A stretch of 64,000 nucleotides of DNA from GCA-2711565 sp963664245 (lineage in GTDB: Bacteria; Bacteroidota; Bacteroidia; Bacteroidales; GCA-2711565). This document shows, in pieces, positions 18,248 through 27,793 of the stretch (position 1 is its first letter; each line of letters starts with the position of its first letter). The stretch lies in NCBI GenBank assembly GCA_963664245.1, contig OY760934.1, forward strand, positions 558,001-622,000. The letters run 5' to 3'. The position numbers and the translations under genes are program-made. The notes under the pieces were generated by a model, which made no database searches, was not told the DNA's origin, and saw only the letters and a list, made by a program, of their open reading frames with translations.

Positions 18248-18273
18248 AAAGGGTGGACGGAAAGCCCACCCTT
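18248..18273 (-). terminator. Hairpin after small Ig-like lipoprotein gene
   Basis: Strong stem CAAAGGGTGG/CCCACCCTTTG just past the stop at 18285, but with no T-run reading leftward. It may be a processing or attenuating hairpin rather than a full terminator. Confidence 0.5.
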
Positions 18274-18284
18274 TGTGGAATTAA

Positions 18285-18695
18285 TTATTGTACAGAAAAC
18301 GATTTGACAACCGTTTTGTCAAACCCAACAATTGAAATAGCAACTTCATACTTACCTTTTGGCCAACCATTAAATGGTTTTGAAAGGCTTGTTTGAAGAT
18401 CTAGCGTTCCAATTCTATCACCGGAACTTATGGTAACCGCATCAATAGCGATTTTTTGGTCACCCAAATAATACCAAGCAAATTCAACCTCGGTATTTTC
18501 AGGGGCATTTTTTAAATTACAGCTACAATATATTTCGGGAGTTGTAGTTGTAAACGTCGGATTATCCTGATTGCATAAGTTATCTGTAACGGAGGTACAC
18601 ATTTTAACATTGTCAACATGTGCCGTTGTTGCGCTACAAGCTGCCAGTACCAGAATTACAGATACTAAAGCAAACAGATTGATACGTTTTTTCAT
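18285..18695 (-). CDS. Small Ig-like lipoprotein
   Basis: 136 residues. The signal peptide has lipobox LAACSA. The mature part is one ~100-residue Ig-like domain ending NGWPKGKYEVAISIVGFDKTVVKSFSVQ. The same ending, with N-G-W-P and KSF, occurs in the next gene upstream and inside the 862-residue protein. Several cysteines (CTSVTDNLC, CSC) could form disulfides. A surface or periplasmic accessory protein of unknown role. Confidence 0.78.
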   Translation of the reverse strand: MKKRINLFALVSVILVLAACSATTAHVDNVKMCTSVTDNLCNQDNPTFTTTTPEIYCSCNLKNAPENTEVEFAWYYLGDQKIAIDAVTISSGDRIGTLDLQTSLSKPFNGWPKGKYEVAISIVGFDKTVVKSFSVQ

Positions 18696-18738
18696 AACAT
18701 TGAACTTTTAATTATTTAACTGATTAATATTTACTCTT

Positions 18739-19176
18739 TTATTCTATTAAAAAACTCTTGATTACACTTTTAAAACCGGGATGATTTGAAGTCAGCTTAA
18801 CTTCATACATTCCAATGGGCCAGCCATTTTCCGGCTTATCGAGGGTAAGCAAATGATTTTTGTTCTCCCCGTCAAGCTTTACTGATTCTTCTTTTATCAA
18901 CACTTTTTTATCACTCAAAAAGAACCAGGAAATCTTTATTTTTTCCAGATCATTTATCTGGAGTAAAGACAAATCGCAATAAATTGTTTGAACCGTTTTT
19001 TGATAAATACTGGTATCGCAATCGCAACGTCCAAACTTATGCTCATGACACAGCTTAACCGAAAATTTTTCATCGTCATGACGCGTACATGCTTCGAAAG
19101 AGAATAAAAACAATAATAAGATTACAATTGCTAAACCGTTTTTAAAGAAGCCATATGAATCCTGAATTATTTTCAT
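18739..19176 (-). CDS. Small Ig-like lipoprotein, paralog of the 18285 gene
   Basis: 145 residues. The signal peptide ends FSFEACT, a usable lipobox. A single Ig-like domain carries KISWFFLSD and terminates NGWPIGMYEVKLTSNHPGFKSVIKSFLIE, matching the neighbour at 18285-18695. Cysteine-rich N-terminal part (CHEHKFGRCDCD). It starts six bases after the stop of the 112-residue protein gene, so both are likely co-translated. Confidence 0.77.
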   Translation of the reverse strand: MKIIQDSYGFFKNGLAIVILLLFLFSFEACTRHDDEKFSVKLCHEHKFGRCDCDTSIYQKTVQTIYCDLSLLQINDLEKIKISWFFLSDKKVLIKEESVKLDGENKNHLLTLDKPENGWPIGMYEVKLTSNHPGFKSVIKSFLIE

Positions 19177-19182
19177 TTTGTC

Positions 19183-19521
19183 TTACTCTTTTGTTTTCGG
19201 TTCTAAAGTAATGGTTACACTTGCCGTTTTCCGCCCCTCTTTTAGAAACGGATAGATGTAATATTTTCCGGAAGTTAAAGTGGTTCCTAATGCCGATTTG
19301 TTATTCGTAAACTTGTGAATGGTCTTGTCATTTTTCACAATCCAGAACCCTTCGCAATCGCCTTCAATTTTTGTAATTACCATGGGTTTATGAATAGAAA
19401 CCGGGCTACACTTTAGTTCTGTATTTTGCTTTTGGGTTTGTGTGCCGGTTAACTGAACCTTTTGGGAATAAAGACTACATGTAATGAGGAAGAAAATTGC
19501 AAGTAGCTTAATTTTTTTCAT
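19183..19521 (-). CDS. Small secreted protein of unknown function
   Basis: 112 residues with a signal peptide (MKKIKLLAIFFLITCSLYSQ). The remainder is beta-rich, with CSPVSIHKPMVITKIEGDCEGFWIV and a Lys-rich end. No family recognised. It is the first gene after the response regulator and could be a direct target of that regulator. Confidence 0.65.
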   Translation of the reverse strand: MKKIKLLAIFFLITCSLYSQKVQLTGTQTQKQNTELKCSPVSIHKPMVITKIEGDCEGFWIVKNDKTIHKFTNNKSALGTTLTSGKYYIYPFLKEGRKTASVTITLEPKTKE

Positions 19522-19625
19522 GCATGTATATTTAAAAATACATGATAAAATTAAGCTGAGAAAATACGTTTGGGGCGATCAATTAGAATTCGCAGGCGGT
19601 CATTTAGAATTTGAAATATTTCATT

Positions 19626-20381
19626 TTAGAACCCTAATTTTTGGATTTGCTTTAACAACTGATCTTTTTTCCGGGAAGCTACCGGAACCTCACTTTTATC
19701 TTTCATAATAAGCATTCCGCCATCTTTTTTTACCAAATGATCGATTTGATTAATATTAATAAGATGTGATTGATGAACCCTTAAAAAGCCTGCTTTGCCA
19801 AGCATCTCATCAAATTCTTTAAGGGTTTTTGAAACCATTAGTTTATTGCCTTCTTCCAGGTAAAATTTGGTATAATTATCATCCGACTCGCAACGAATGA
19901 TTTCTTTAACCTCAACAACATATATGGCATCCGAAGTTTTCAGGATTATTTTTTCAGGCGGTTTATTCTTGTTTTCATAATTCAGCTCCAGCACATCCAT
20001 TTGCGATTTGAACGAATCGGTAGCGGAAGTTTCTTTGACTTTGCCTACCGCTCTAATCAAATCATCGGGGGTTACCGGCTTAACCAAGTAATCCAGGGCA
20101 CTAAATTTAAAAGCTTTTAAAGCATACTCTTCATAAGCTGTAACAAAAAGGACTTTAAACGGGTAAGAAGAAAAGTAACTTAGCAAATCAAAACCGCTCC
20201 CATCGCCCATTTGAATATCGAGGAACAATAAATCGGGTTGATTGGAATTAATTACCTGCAAACCAGATTTTACCCCGTCAGCTTCAGCAATCACTTCAAT
20301 TTCCGGGGCATACATTTTAAGCATAATGCCCAGGGTTTCCCGTGCATTTATTTCATCGTCAACAATTACAGCTCTCATCAT
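19626..20381 (-). CDS. LytTR-family response regulator
   Basis: About 250 residues. The receiver domain 1-120 has the acidic pair DD(8,9), phosphoacceptor Asp55 (LLFLDIQM), T in TAYEEYAL and K in LVKP. The LytTR DNA-binding domain spans about 145-250 (IYVVEVKEIIRCESDDNYTKFYLEEG, LMVSKTLKEF, FLRVHQSHLININQI). It starts one base before the histidine kinase stop region, a classic pair. It probably controls the downstream secreted-protein genes, which are read in the same direction. Confidence 0.93.
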   Translation of the reverse strand: MMRAVIVDDEINARETLGIMLKMYAPEIEVIAEADGVKSGLQVINSNQPDLLFLDIQMGDGSGFDLLSYFSSYPFKVLFVTAYEEYALKAFKFSALDYLVKPVTPDDLIRAVGKVKETSATDSFKSQMDVLELNYENKNKPPEKIILKTSDAIYVVEVKEIIRCESDDNYTKFYLEEGNKLMVSKTLKEFDEMLGKAGFLRVHQSHLININQIDHLVKKDGGMLIMKDKSEVPVASRKKDQLLKQIQKLGF

Positions 20382-20382
20382 A

Positions 20383-23300
20383 TTAGTTCAAATTAGCAGG
20401 TATTTTAAATGTTACCCGGGTTCCTTTTGCAATATTGTCTTCGTATAAGTCTTCAATTTGATAATCTACTTCAAAACGATATTTCCGTTTAATTAAGTTT
20501 AAACGTTCTTCCGTTATCTCGGTTCCATAAGATTTATGAATTTTCTTACCTTTTTTTAAGGCCATCGATTTTTTGCGCCCGATACCGTCATCTTCAATAA
20601 TATACACGATGTGAGGCTCGTCAAATTTTATTTTTATGAACACATGCCCAGGGGTTTCACGTTGCGTTACCCCGTGTTCAACCGCATTTTCAACAAAAGG
20701 CTGAGCCAGCATCGGGGGAATAAACGTTTGCTCAAGGTCGATATTTTCATCTACTTCAATCGAAAATGTAAATTTTGTTTTAAAACGTTGTTCTTGTAAG
20801 CTAAGATAATACTCCAGCAATTGGATTTCTTTTTCAAGCGTAATAAACTCCTGCTTGGTATTTTCCAATATCAAGCGAATAAGTTTTGAAAACTCGGCCA
20901 AATATTTTCCGGCTTCTTTTTCTTCTTTCTTGTAAATATATCCCTGGATAGCCCCCAAGGCATTAAAAATGAAATGGGGATTAATTTGCGCGCGCAACAA
21001 TAAATCTTTCAATTCTGACATTTTCCTTTTGGTTTGCATCCTTCTGAATACAAACCTGAATACCAAAGCTGCAATGCTTAAAACAACTGCGATCACCAGT
21101 AAAACAAACCAATAGGTTTCCCAAAAAGGTGGGGTGATTTTTATATCCAGTGTTTTAACTTTTATATCTTCCCAATTGCTGCTGTTCAGTGCCAATTGTA
21201 TTTCCAGGGTATAATTCCCGGGCTTTATATTGGTATACCTGGCCATATAATTCCCGGCTTTTATATAGTTCCAGTTTCCTTCCAGTTCAATTAAGCGGTA
21301 TCTGTAACTGTATTTTGAAATAGAGGTCAAATCAGTATTGGAAAACCCAACAGTAAAGAAGTTTTCATGATAAGCAAGTTCAATTTCAGAAAAAGTAAAC
21401 AGATTGGGGATCTTCATTTCGCCCTTCACCTTTAGTTCAGTCAACATAATATCCGGCAACGATTGATTATTAATTACTGTTTCGGGGTCAAAAATCACCA
21501 TACCCGTTAGCCCCCCGAATAATAACTGCCCATCAGGCAATTTCCTGGCTGCATTGAGGTCGTGATTCATTTCCATATCTTCCAAATCAGGAAATGACAA
21601 ACAATAATCCCATTCGGGATTAAAACACAAAATCCCTCGCTCTGTGCCCAACCATAAATTATTTTTATCGTCTTCTAAAATCTTATATACATTATTATTG
21701 GGTAGGCCTTTTCCTTTTCCCCACACTTTAAAGCTTTTGGTTTCGGGTTCGTAACAAAACAAACTATCGGCTGCAATCCAGATTTTCCCGTTTGTACTCT
21801 CGCAAATATCATGTACAATCAGCTTTTCAAATGAAGTTTTAATGAAAGGCTGGTTAAAAAAACATTCGGAAGTATCGGCTGAAGGATAATAAATATGAAC
21901 TCCTGAACGGGTCGTTCCCATCCATAAACGGCCTTTCGAATCATATAACAGACTCGTAATGAGCCTTGATTCAAAATCCCGAAAAAACTTGTAGCGAAGG
22001 CTATGAATAAATTCACCTTTTTTTCTGTCAAACAAAGTGAGTCCGCCTCCTCCCCAAAAACCGACATAAAAATTTCCCAAACTATCTTCCGCAAAATCGT
22101 TGTACCAATCTTTGTAAGTATCCGGGTAATAATACCTGAACAAATCTATTTTTTCTTTCTCTTGCCCTTGCTTTATTCTCGCAAACCCGACTCCTTCCCA
22201 TAATCCTACGTATATATCCCCATACGAATCCTGGTAAAAGCATTTTATTTTATTACTGGGAAAACCATTACTTTTATTAAGATGTTTAATAGAACCATTA
22301 TCAAGGCTTAGAATATCTATGCCAGCATTTTCATGTCCAATCCACAGATTATTATTTTTATCTAGCAACGATGAGGTTATAAAGTTTGAGGAAATGGTTT
22401 GCTTATTGGCAGGAATGTGATTTAAGACCCGGAGATATTCGTTGCTGGCTTTGTACAATGCTAAACCTTTTACGGTTCCTATCCAAATATTCCCCTGCTT
22501 ATCTTCAAACAGAATATTGATATAATTATCCGGCAAGGTAATATCGCTATTTATATCGGCCAGGTAATGCTGCATTACCTGCTTCTCAACATCGTACTGA
22601 TAAATACCTTTTTTGGTCCCAAACCAAACATCTCCATGGTGCGATTCAATAATTGACGAGACCCCCATATCCAAAAACCTATCGAACTTATCGGTCTTTC
22701 GGTCATAAGTATATGCTCCATCCAAGCCTGCAACCCAAAAATTCCCGTATGAATCTTCAAAATAGCAGGCTACATCATTTGATTTTTTCATTCCGGGTAA
22801 ATTGCCAATCTTCAGGCTTTCCAGCCTGTCAGCCTTAACATTCAGATAACGGGGAAAATAATTCCGGGCACCTACCCATAAAACACCTTTGGTATCTCTA
22901 TAAATCTGATGATAGTAATAATAATCCTGGAGTACCCGTTCGTGCTTCCAGAAATCAGACAACAACTTCGTTTTCTTATCATATTTTAAAAGGTAGCCCT
23001 TAACATCTTCAATCCACAATAATGAATCCCCTTCGTTTAAAATAGCACGTACATGGGTCAGGGTTTGATTATCAAAAGTCAATTTAAACTCTTTAAAACT
23101 ATCGTTGTAAGCATCGTAATAAAAGAGTCCTTTTTCTGTTCCCAACCATAAAATACCTTCCTCGTCAACTTCAATGTCATAAATAATCCCGGGAGGAATA
23201 GTATTTTTTTTTGCTGGATCATGCACATATTGCTTAATGGTTTGCCCGTCATACTTGTTCAAGCCATTTAAAGTGGCAATCCATAAAAAATTGGAACGAT

Positions 23301-23481
23301 CCTGCGTTATATCAAGAATATGATTATTACTCAAGCCATCCTTGGTTGTTAAGGTAATAAACTGGCTATGGTAGTTTTCATAAACAGGCAAGTTGTTTGA
23401 TGAATATCCTCCCAAAACCGACATTATCAAAACAAGAAATACAAACAAAATACGGGCGTAAAACATATTAATTTCTTTCAT
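20383..23481 (-). CDS. Propeller-sensor histidine kinase (LytS/YpdA type)
   Basis: About 1,032 residues. Order: signal sequence; two seven-bladed regulator propellers (residues ~30-690, many repeats of the type DSYGNFWVAGLDG, DKQGNIWIGTVKGL, DSKGRLWMGT); a Y_Y_Y domain (~700-770); one transmembrane helix (WFVLLVIAVVLSIAALVF); a His_kinase domain with LLLRAQINPHFIFNALGAIQ; and an HATPase with DDGIGRKKS and GTRVTF. There is no DNA-binding domain, so it relies on the adjoining LytTR regulator. An ATG at 23502 gives seven more residues; starts at 23481 or 23466 fit the signal sequence better. Propeller kinases often sense polysaccharide, but no glycan genes are adjacent. Confidence 0.9.
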   Translation of the reverse strand: MKEINMFYARILFVFLVLIMSVLGGYSSNNLPVYENYHSQFITLTTKDGLSNNHILDITQDRSNFLWIATLNGLNKYDGQTIKQYVHDPAKKNTIPPGIIYDIEVDEEGILWLGTEKGLFYYDAYNDSFKEFKLTFDNQTLTHVRAILNEGDSLLWIEDVKGYLLKYDKKTKLLSDFWKHERVLQDYYYYHQIYRDTKGVLWVGARNYFPRYLNVKADRLESLKIGNLPGMKKSNDVACYFEDSYGNFWVAGLDGAYTYDRKTDKFDRFLDMGVSSIIESHHGDVWFGTKKGIYQYDVEKQVMQHYLADINSDITLPDNYINILFEDKQGNIWIGTVKGLALYKASNEYLRVLNHIPANKQTISSNFITSSLLDKNNNLWIGHENAGIDILSLDNGSIKHLNKSNGFPSNKIKCFYQDSYGDIYVGLWEGVGFARIKQGQEKEKIDLFRYYYPDTYKDWYNDFAEDSLGNFYVGFWGGGGLTLFDRKKGEFIHSLRYKFFRDFESRLITSLLYDSKGRLWMGTTRSGVHIYYPSADTSECFFNQPFIKTSFEKLIVHDICESTNGKIWIAADSLFCYEPETKSFKVWGKGKGLPNNNVYKILEDDKNNLWLGTERGILCFNPEWDYCLSFPDLEDMEMNHDLNAARKLPDGQLLFGGLTGMVIFDPETVINNQSLPDIMLTELKVKGEMKIPNLFTFSEIELAYHENFFTVGFSNTDLTSISKYSYRYRLIELEGNWNYIKAGNYMARYTNIKPGNYTLEIQLALNSSNWEDIKVKTLDIKITPPFWETYWFVLLVIAVVLSIAALVFRFVFRRMQTKRKMSELKDLLLRAQINPHFIFNALGAIQGYIYKKEEKEAGKYLAEFSKLIRLILENTKQEFITLEKEIQLLEYYLSLQEQRFKTKFTFSIEVDENIDLEQTFIPPMLAQPFVENAVEHGVTQRETPGHVFIKIKFDEPHIVYIIEDDGIGRKKSMALKKGKKIHKSYGTEITEERLNLIKRKYRFEVDYQIEDLYEDNIAKGTRVTFKIPANLN

Positions 23482-23543
23482 CAAAACAAGCAAGCAACGC
23501 ATTTTTGCCCGAATATAGAAATTTTTATTAAATCAAGCTAAAA

Positions 23544-23582
23544 GGAAAAAAAAGAAAAGGGCGATTAAAATTAAAGCGCCCC
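23544..23582 (-). terminator. Terminator after dipeptidase gene
   Basis: Stem GGGCG/CGCCC with an AT-rich loop; reading leftward it is followed by TTTTCTTTTTTTT. It separates the peptidase gene from the histidine kinase. Confidence 0.75.
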
Positions 23583-23596
23583 ATATTTTGTTTTGT

Positions 23597-24328
23597 TTAT
23601 TTTAAAAACTGGCTTACATCTGTATTTTCAGGGATTTCCTGCGGTTCTTGCCCGAATTTAAAAACCCTCAACGGGCGTTTGCCAAGCAGCTCCATTTTAT
23701 CGCCTTCAACTTTAAACAAACTGGCTTCGCGCAAACCAAGCACATAAATATCACGGTTTACAACCATAAATTCTTCGATACGCTGCTGGCGGGTTTCTCC
23801 ACCATGTCCTTCCGGATTCGCATCCAAATAATGAGGATTAATTTGGAAAGGAATCAAGTTCAAACAATCAAACGAAGCCGGTTCGATAATTGGCATATCG
23901 TTGGTTGTTTTCAGTGTTGGACAGGCTACGTTTGAACCAGCACTCCAGCCCATGTAATGCATTCCGTTTTGAACCGCTTTACGGATAGGTTCAATCAAAC
24001 CGTTTTTGTGCATTTCGTAAACCAAATGGAACGTATTTCCTCCGCCTACAGCAATGGCTTCGGCTTCTTCAACAGCTTTTACCGCATCAGCACACTTATG
24101 AATGGAATAGATTTCATACCCCAGGGTTTGAAACACTTTGTTCACGCGTTCTTCGTAAGCATCATATGATTTTTCAAGACTTTCTTCTGACAAACCAACA
24201 CCGGCATAAGGAATAAACAATATGCGTTTAACGCCTGTATCTTTCAAAAAGTCAACAATATATTCTTGCGGCCAGCCCAAATAAGCTTCGCCGGCCATGG
24301 TTGAATTACTAATCAATAATAATCTCAT
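23597..24328 (-). CDS. pepE: Dipeptidase E (peptidase S51)
   Basis: Cytoplasmic serine peptidase releasing N-terminal Asp from Asp-X dipeptides. 243 residues, near the family length. The nucleophile elbow GWSAGSN contains Ser129, NPHYLDANPEGHGG carries the conserved His region, and the glycine-rich AVGGGNTF precedes the nucleophile. The start MRLLLISNST is the usual N-terminus. It is read leftward between the helical secreted protein gene and the histidine kinase; no functional link is evident. Confidence 0.94.
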   Translation of the reverse strand: MRLLLISNSTMAGEAYLGWPQEYIVDFLKDTGVKRILFIPYAGVGLSEESLEKSYDAYEERVNKVFQTLGYEIYSIHKCADAVKAVEEAEAIAVGGGNTFHLVYEMHKNGLIEPIRKAVQNGMHYMGWSAGSNVACPTLKTTNDMPIIEPASFDCLNLIPFQINPHYLDANPEGHGGETRQQRIEEFMVVNRDIYVLGLREASLFKVEGDKMELLGKRPLRVFKFGQEPQEIPENTDVSQFLK

Positions 24329-24387
24329 CGTAAAAATATTTTAAATTAATTTGAGACAAATATATGAACAATCTTTTAAGCTTAAAA

Positions 24388-26067
24388 CTATTCGGCATTT
24401 AAGCGTTGAATTTGATCCAATATAATTTGCTGACTGTTTTTTAAACGAAGTAATTGGTTCCCAACATTAGTTTCGACATTTTCATCAGCCCGGGCAGATA
24501 GTCCCTTATCCAGCTCCAGAATTTTTTTTGAAGCCGACTGATATATCTCATTTAAACGGGTATTTATCTTTGGAATAATCTCATTGGCTTTAATCAATTT
24601 TACAATATCAACAGCTTCCATCAGATAACCCGTAGCCTCAGGGTATTGTTCCGAATCTTTTAATTCTGAGGATTTAACAAGAATCACATCAACCAATTGT
24701 TTATATCCGTTAATCACAGCTTCCTGGGTTTGGATAACATCATTATTGCCCAACTGAAATTCGACCGATTTATTCAAATACAAGCGCGCCATATCAATAT
24801 TTGAAACACTTAATGCGCGGTGGGCAATTCGCAAATAAGAATGATACAAACCGTAAATGGCACGGCTGTGCATCATCGAAATTAATTGGTTATCGGTTCT
24901 GTTTAAACGTTTCTGTAAGCTTGCTGCATTCTTAATTTGAATACTTGCCCGCATATAATTTTGCGCCTGCAACATTTCTTCGGCACTTTTCAGGTGCTCA
25001 TCACGCAAAGCCAGCATAAAATTCCCGAAATAATTTTTCAATTGTTGCTTTTGATTCTCATCCAGACCTTTGGCAAAAAAAGCATGAATATTTGCAAAAA
25101 AATGATTGGAATATTTTATGGTCAGCAACTCATCTAACAGCAAGGAATTATTGAAAAAACTCCCATCCAAAAATTTGATGTACTGCTGCTGGTTCTTAAC
25201 CATTTCCTGGGCTAACATTTTTTCATTCGGCAAATAAAGGCGGGTGGCTTCAGCGGCATCCTTCATCAACGTATTGAGGCGTCTTTTCATCCGGTTCAGT
25301 TCATCCATTTTTTCAATAAGTCCCGCCGGATCATTTTTCAAAAGCCCCAGGCACTTCACAAAGTCTTTTTGCTCAATAAAATTATAGAAACGGCCAAATT
25401 CATCCGATTTAAAATAATTCCACACCAAAGTCCTTGGTTCATCAGCATTCCATGTTTTTGCTTCCTCCAGAAGTTTGTCCGCTAAAAACACCGTGCTGTA
25501 GTAATCGTCAATCATGGAAATCTGTGACTTTAAACGAACAATGTCTTCGTTTGAATAATGAAAAATCAGCCCATAAAAATCAACGGCCAGATTTGCGGCT
25601 ATTAAATCTGCAAAAACATTCCGCCTCAACACCAATTTGCCATCTTTCAGGTAATCGCGCAACAACGCCTGTTCATAAACTTCGCCAGTATTGCGGTTAT
25701 ACAAACGGTACTCGAAACTGCATTTTTGGGGAGTCAAATAAGGGGTAACATCCACCTTTTGGATTTTTGTATTTCCCCGAACCCTGGCAACCTGTAACTG
25801 AAACAAAACCTCCGTTTTAAGTTTGGACGAAGGGGTAACTTTTACCTCAAAAACATAATCGGCCAGCAATTTAATTTCTTCCGAAGGAATGGAATTATTA
25901 AATGAAATTTGTTGCAGCACATAATTCGTGTTCCGCTCATCAAGCGTTGGCTGGGCAATAAAAGAAAAGCGATAGGTAGATAAGAATTGATCGGAAAAAG
26001 AATGTTGTTGCGCTTGCACTGCCACAATAACGGATAAAAATATAAAAATAGCAATGCGCTGCTTCAT
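24388..26067 (-). CDS. Secreted, mostly helical protein of unknown function
   Basis: 559 residues with a signal peptide (cleavage near VQAQQ). Residues 20-170 are mixed alpha/beta; 180-559 are long amphipathic helices, TPR-like or coiled coil in style (EMLQAQNYMRASIQIKNAASLQKRL, YLNKSVEFQLGNNDV). No lipobox and no enzyme motif. Its nearest resemblance in character is the helical part of the giant protein at 8060-13444, but I see no clear homology. Confidence 0.75.
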   Translation of the reverse strand: MKQRIAIFIFLSVIVAVQAQQHSFSDQFLSTYRFSFIAQPTLDERNTNYVLQQISFNNSIPSEEIKLLADYVFEVKVTPSSKLKTEVLFQLQVARVRGNTKIQKVDVTPYLTPQKCSFEYRLYNRNTGEVYEQALLRDYLKDGKLVLRRNVFADLIAANLAVDFYGLIFHYSNEDIVRLKSQISMIDDYYSTVFLADKLLEEAKTWNADEPRTLVWNYFKSDEFGRFYNFIEQKDFVKCLGLLKNDPAGLIEKMDELNRMKRRLNTLMKDAAEATRLYLPNEKMLAQEMVKNQQQYIKFLDGSFFNNSLLLDELLTIKYSNHFFANIHAFFAKGLDENQKQQLKNYFGNFMLALRDEHLKSAEEMLQAQNYMRASIQIKNAASLQKRLNRTDNQLISMMHSRAIYGLYHSYLRIAHRALSVSNIDMARLYLNKSVEFQLGNNDVIQTQEAVINGYKQLVDVILVKSSELKDSEQYPEATGYLMEAVDIVKLIKANEIIPKINTRLNEIYQSASKKILELDKGLSARADENVETNVGNQLLRLKNSQQIILDQIQRLNAE

Positions 26068-26226
26068 ACTTAATTTCGGATCTAATTATCCGTCAAAATT
26101 ATTATTTTTTCACTTAACCACACATTATCGGTTATTATTAATTGGATGAACCAAGCATAAATAAGGAAGAAAACCATTGACAAACAGGCTGTTTTGTTGT
26201 ACTTTCATTATTCATTGTTACTCCCC

Positions 26227-26234
26227 TATTTTTG
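26227..26234 (+). promoter_or_regulatory. -7 box, TATTTTTG
   Basis: Matches TAnnTTTG, 20 bases before the ATG at 26255. No convincing -33 element. Confidence 0.4.
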
Positions 26235-26254
26235 TTTAACTAATACGATAAATT

Positions 26255-27751
26255 ATGAAACATTTTGATTTACACTGCCATCCATCCCTAAAAACATTCC
26301 TGGGATCTTATAAGGAAAACGAAAGAAAAAATTGTTGGAAAGAACTCAAGTTTGATCTGCCAATGACTCTAATAAACCGTTTAACCGGACGAATTTTAGA
26401 ATCCCAAAGTAGCTTGTCACAATTGAAAAACGGCGGTTTTAATATTATTGTAGCAGCTTTATATTCTCTTGAACACCCAATGATTGTTGGGAGTATTGCC
26501 AAAACAACAAACCTTGAGATTCTTTCGGAACGAATTGATGAACTCAGCCATACATTATTCGAAAACATGGTTGAAGTTACCCCTGGATTTGGTTATCACG
26601 ATGTATTGGAATCCATTAAACACCATCTGTTAAACTCTCAAAGTGTAAACGGATACAGCTTTAATCTGGTATCAAAGTTTTCTGACATTAAAGAAAACCA
26701 ATTGAATATTATTTTAGCTATCGAAGGAGCACATGCCTTGTACAATGATCCCAGAAACTATACAAAACAAGAGATTTTAGATAATTTAAGTAAGATCAAA
26801 AATAGCCCGAACAGGTATTTGTATATTACACTCACTCATTTAGCAGGAAATCCTTTTGCAAATCAATGCTATGGGATGAAACTTATTAATAACCGAAATT
26901 TTATACCGCGAGAAAATGGCATACAAGATTTAGGGAAAGAAGTAATAAATACCCTACTTAATACTAAAAACGGTCAACGAATTCTTATTGATGTTAAACA
27001 TATGAGTTTAAAAAGCCGCTTGCAATATTATGAAATGATTAAAGATCAAACTCCTAAAATCCCCATCATTGTATCGCATTGTGGTGTAACAGGCGTATCC
27101 ATGCTTAACAAACCAATTCATAGTTACAAAATCAATGAAGATTGTGTAGAAGTAGAATATATTAAACCCGAAGGATTAGATCGTACCGAATTTAATCCAT
27201 GGTCAATTAATCTTTATGACGAAGAAATTATTACAATAATCAATTCTGATGGATTGATGGGAATCATCTTGGAAGAACGTATTTTGGGTTGCCAGGAGGT
27301 AGATACTGAATATTTCAGCGTAAAAGAGTTTGAAAATTATAAAGATGTTGTTGATAAAAAAATAAATGCATATAAAAATCAAAAGAAGAAAATTGAAACA
27401 CTAAAAAACAAAAACAGCAATCAACATAGCTCAAACCAATTTGATCATTTATGCAATAACATTCTACACATTGTAAAAGTCGGGGGAGAAAAAGCCTGGG
27501 ATCATATATGCTTTGGAACAGATTACGATGGAATGATTGACTCCATAAGACATTTTAAATCGTCCGATAAGTTTGACAAAATGCAAAGAAGGCTGGAAAG
27601 ACGCTTACCTAAATTAGCTAAAAGCGATCCGTCAAACAATTATTACATATTAAACAAACAAAGGCATACCGATAAAAATAAAGTTCGGAATGTTGTGGAG
27701 AAAATACTTTTCAAAAATGCAGAAAGATTCTTAAAAACACATTTTAATTAA
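26255..27751 (+). CDS. M19 membrane-dipeptidase-like amidohydrolase
   Basis: 498 residues with no signal peptide. The metal site begins FDLHCHPSL (HxH at residues 6-8), followed by ILAIEGAHAL (Glu ligand), ITLTHLAGN (His), IDVKHMS, IVSHCGVTG (His) and ICFGTDYDGM (Asp). The order matches the renal dipeptidase (M19) fold. It is longer than usual because of a Lys/Asn-rich insert around residues 360-400. The substrate is probably a dipeptide or related amide; the cytoplasmic location is odd for M19. Low GC compared with the next genes. Confidence 0.8.
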   Translation: MKHFDLHCHPSLKTFLGSYKENERKNCWKELKFDLPMTLINRLTGRILESQSSLSQLKNGGFNIIVAALYSLEHPMIVGSIAKTTNLEILSERIDELSHTLFENMVEVTPGFGYHDVLESIKHHLLNSQSVNGYSFNLVSKFSDIKENQLNIILAIEGAHALYNDPRNYTKQEILDNLSKIKNSPNRYLYITLTHLAGNPFANQCYGMKLINNRNFIPRENGIQDLGKEVINTLLNTKNGQRILIDVKHMSLKSRLQYYEMIKDQTPKIPIIVSHCGVTGVSMLNKPIHSYKINEDCVEVEYIKPEGLDRTEFNPWSINLYDEEIITIINSDGLMGIILEERILGCQEVDTEYFSVKEFENYKDVVDKKINAYKNQKKKIETLKNKNSNQHSSNQFDHLCNNILHIVKVGGEKAWDHICFGTDYDGMIDSIRHFKSSDKFDKMQRRLERRLPKLAKSDPSNNYYILNKQRHTDKNKVRNVVEKILFKNAERFLKTHFN

Positions 27752-27753
27752 AA

Positions 27754-27792
27754 AAGAAGAAGCAAAATAAAAATATTTTGCTTCTTCTTTTT
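27754..27792. terminator. Bidirectional terminator between dipeptidase-like gene and tRNA-Leu
   Basis: Long stem AAGAAGAAGCAAAAT / ATTTTGCTTCTTCTT with A-run and T-run on opposite sides, so it can stop transcription both from the left and from the leftward tRNA genes. Confidence 0.85.
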
Positions 27793-27793
27793 G

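Noticed and set aside
20383..23502. Hybrid two-component regulator (HTCS) of a glycan utilisation locus
   Set aside because: The kinase has the propeller sensor but no receiver or AraC domain, and no SusC/D or glycan-hydrolase genes are adjacent.
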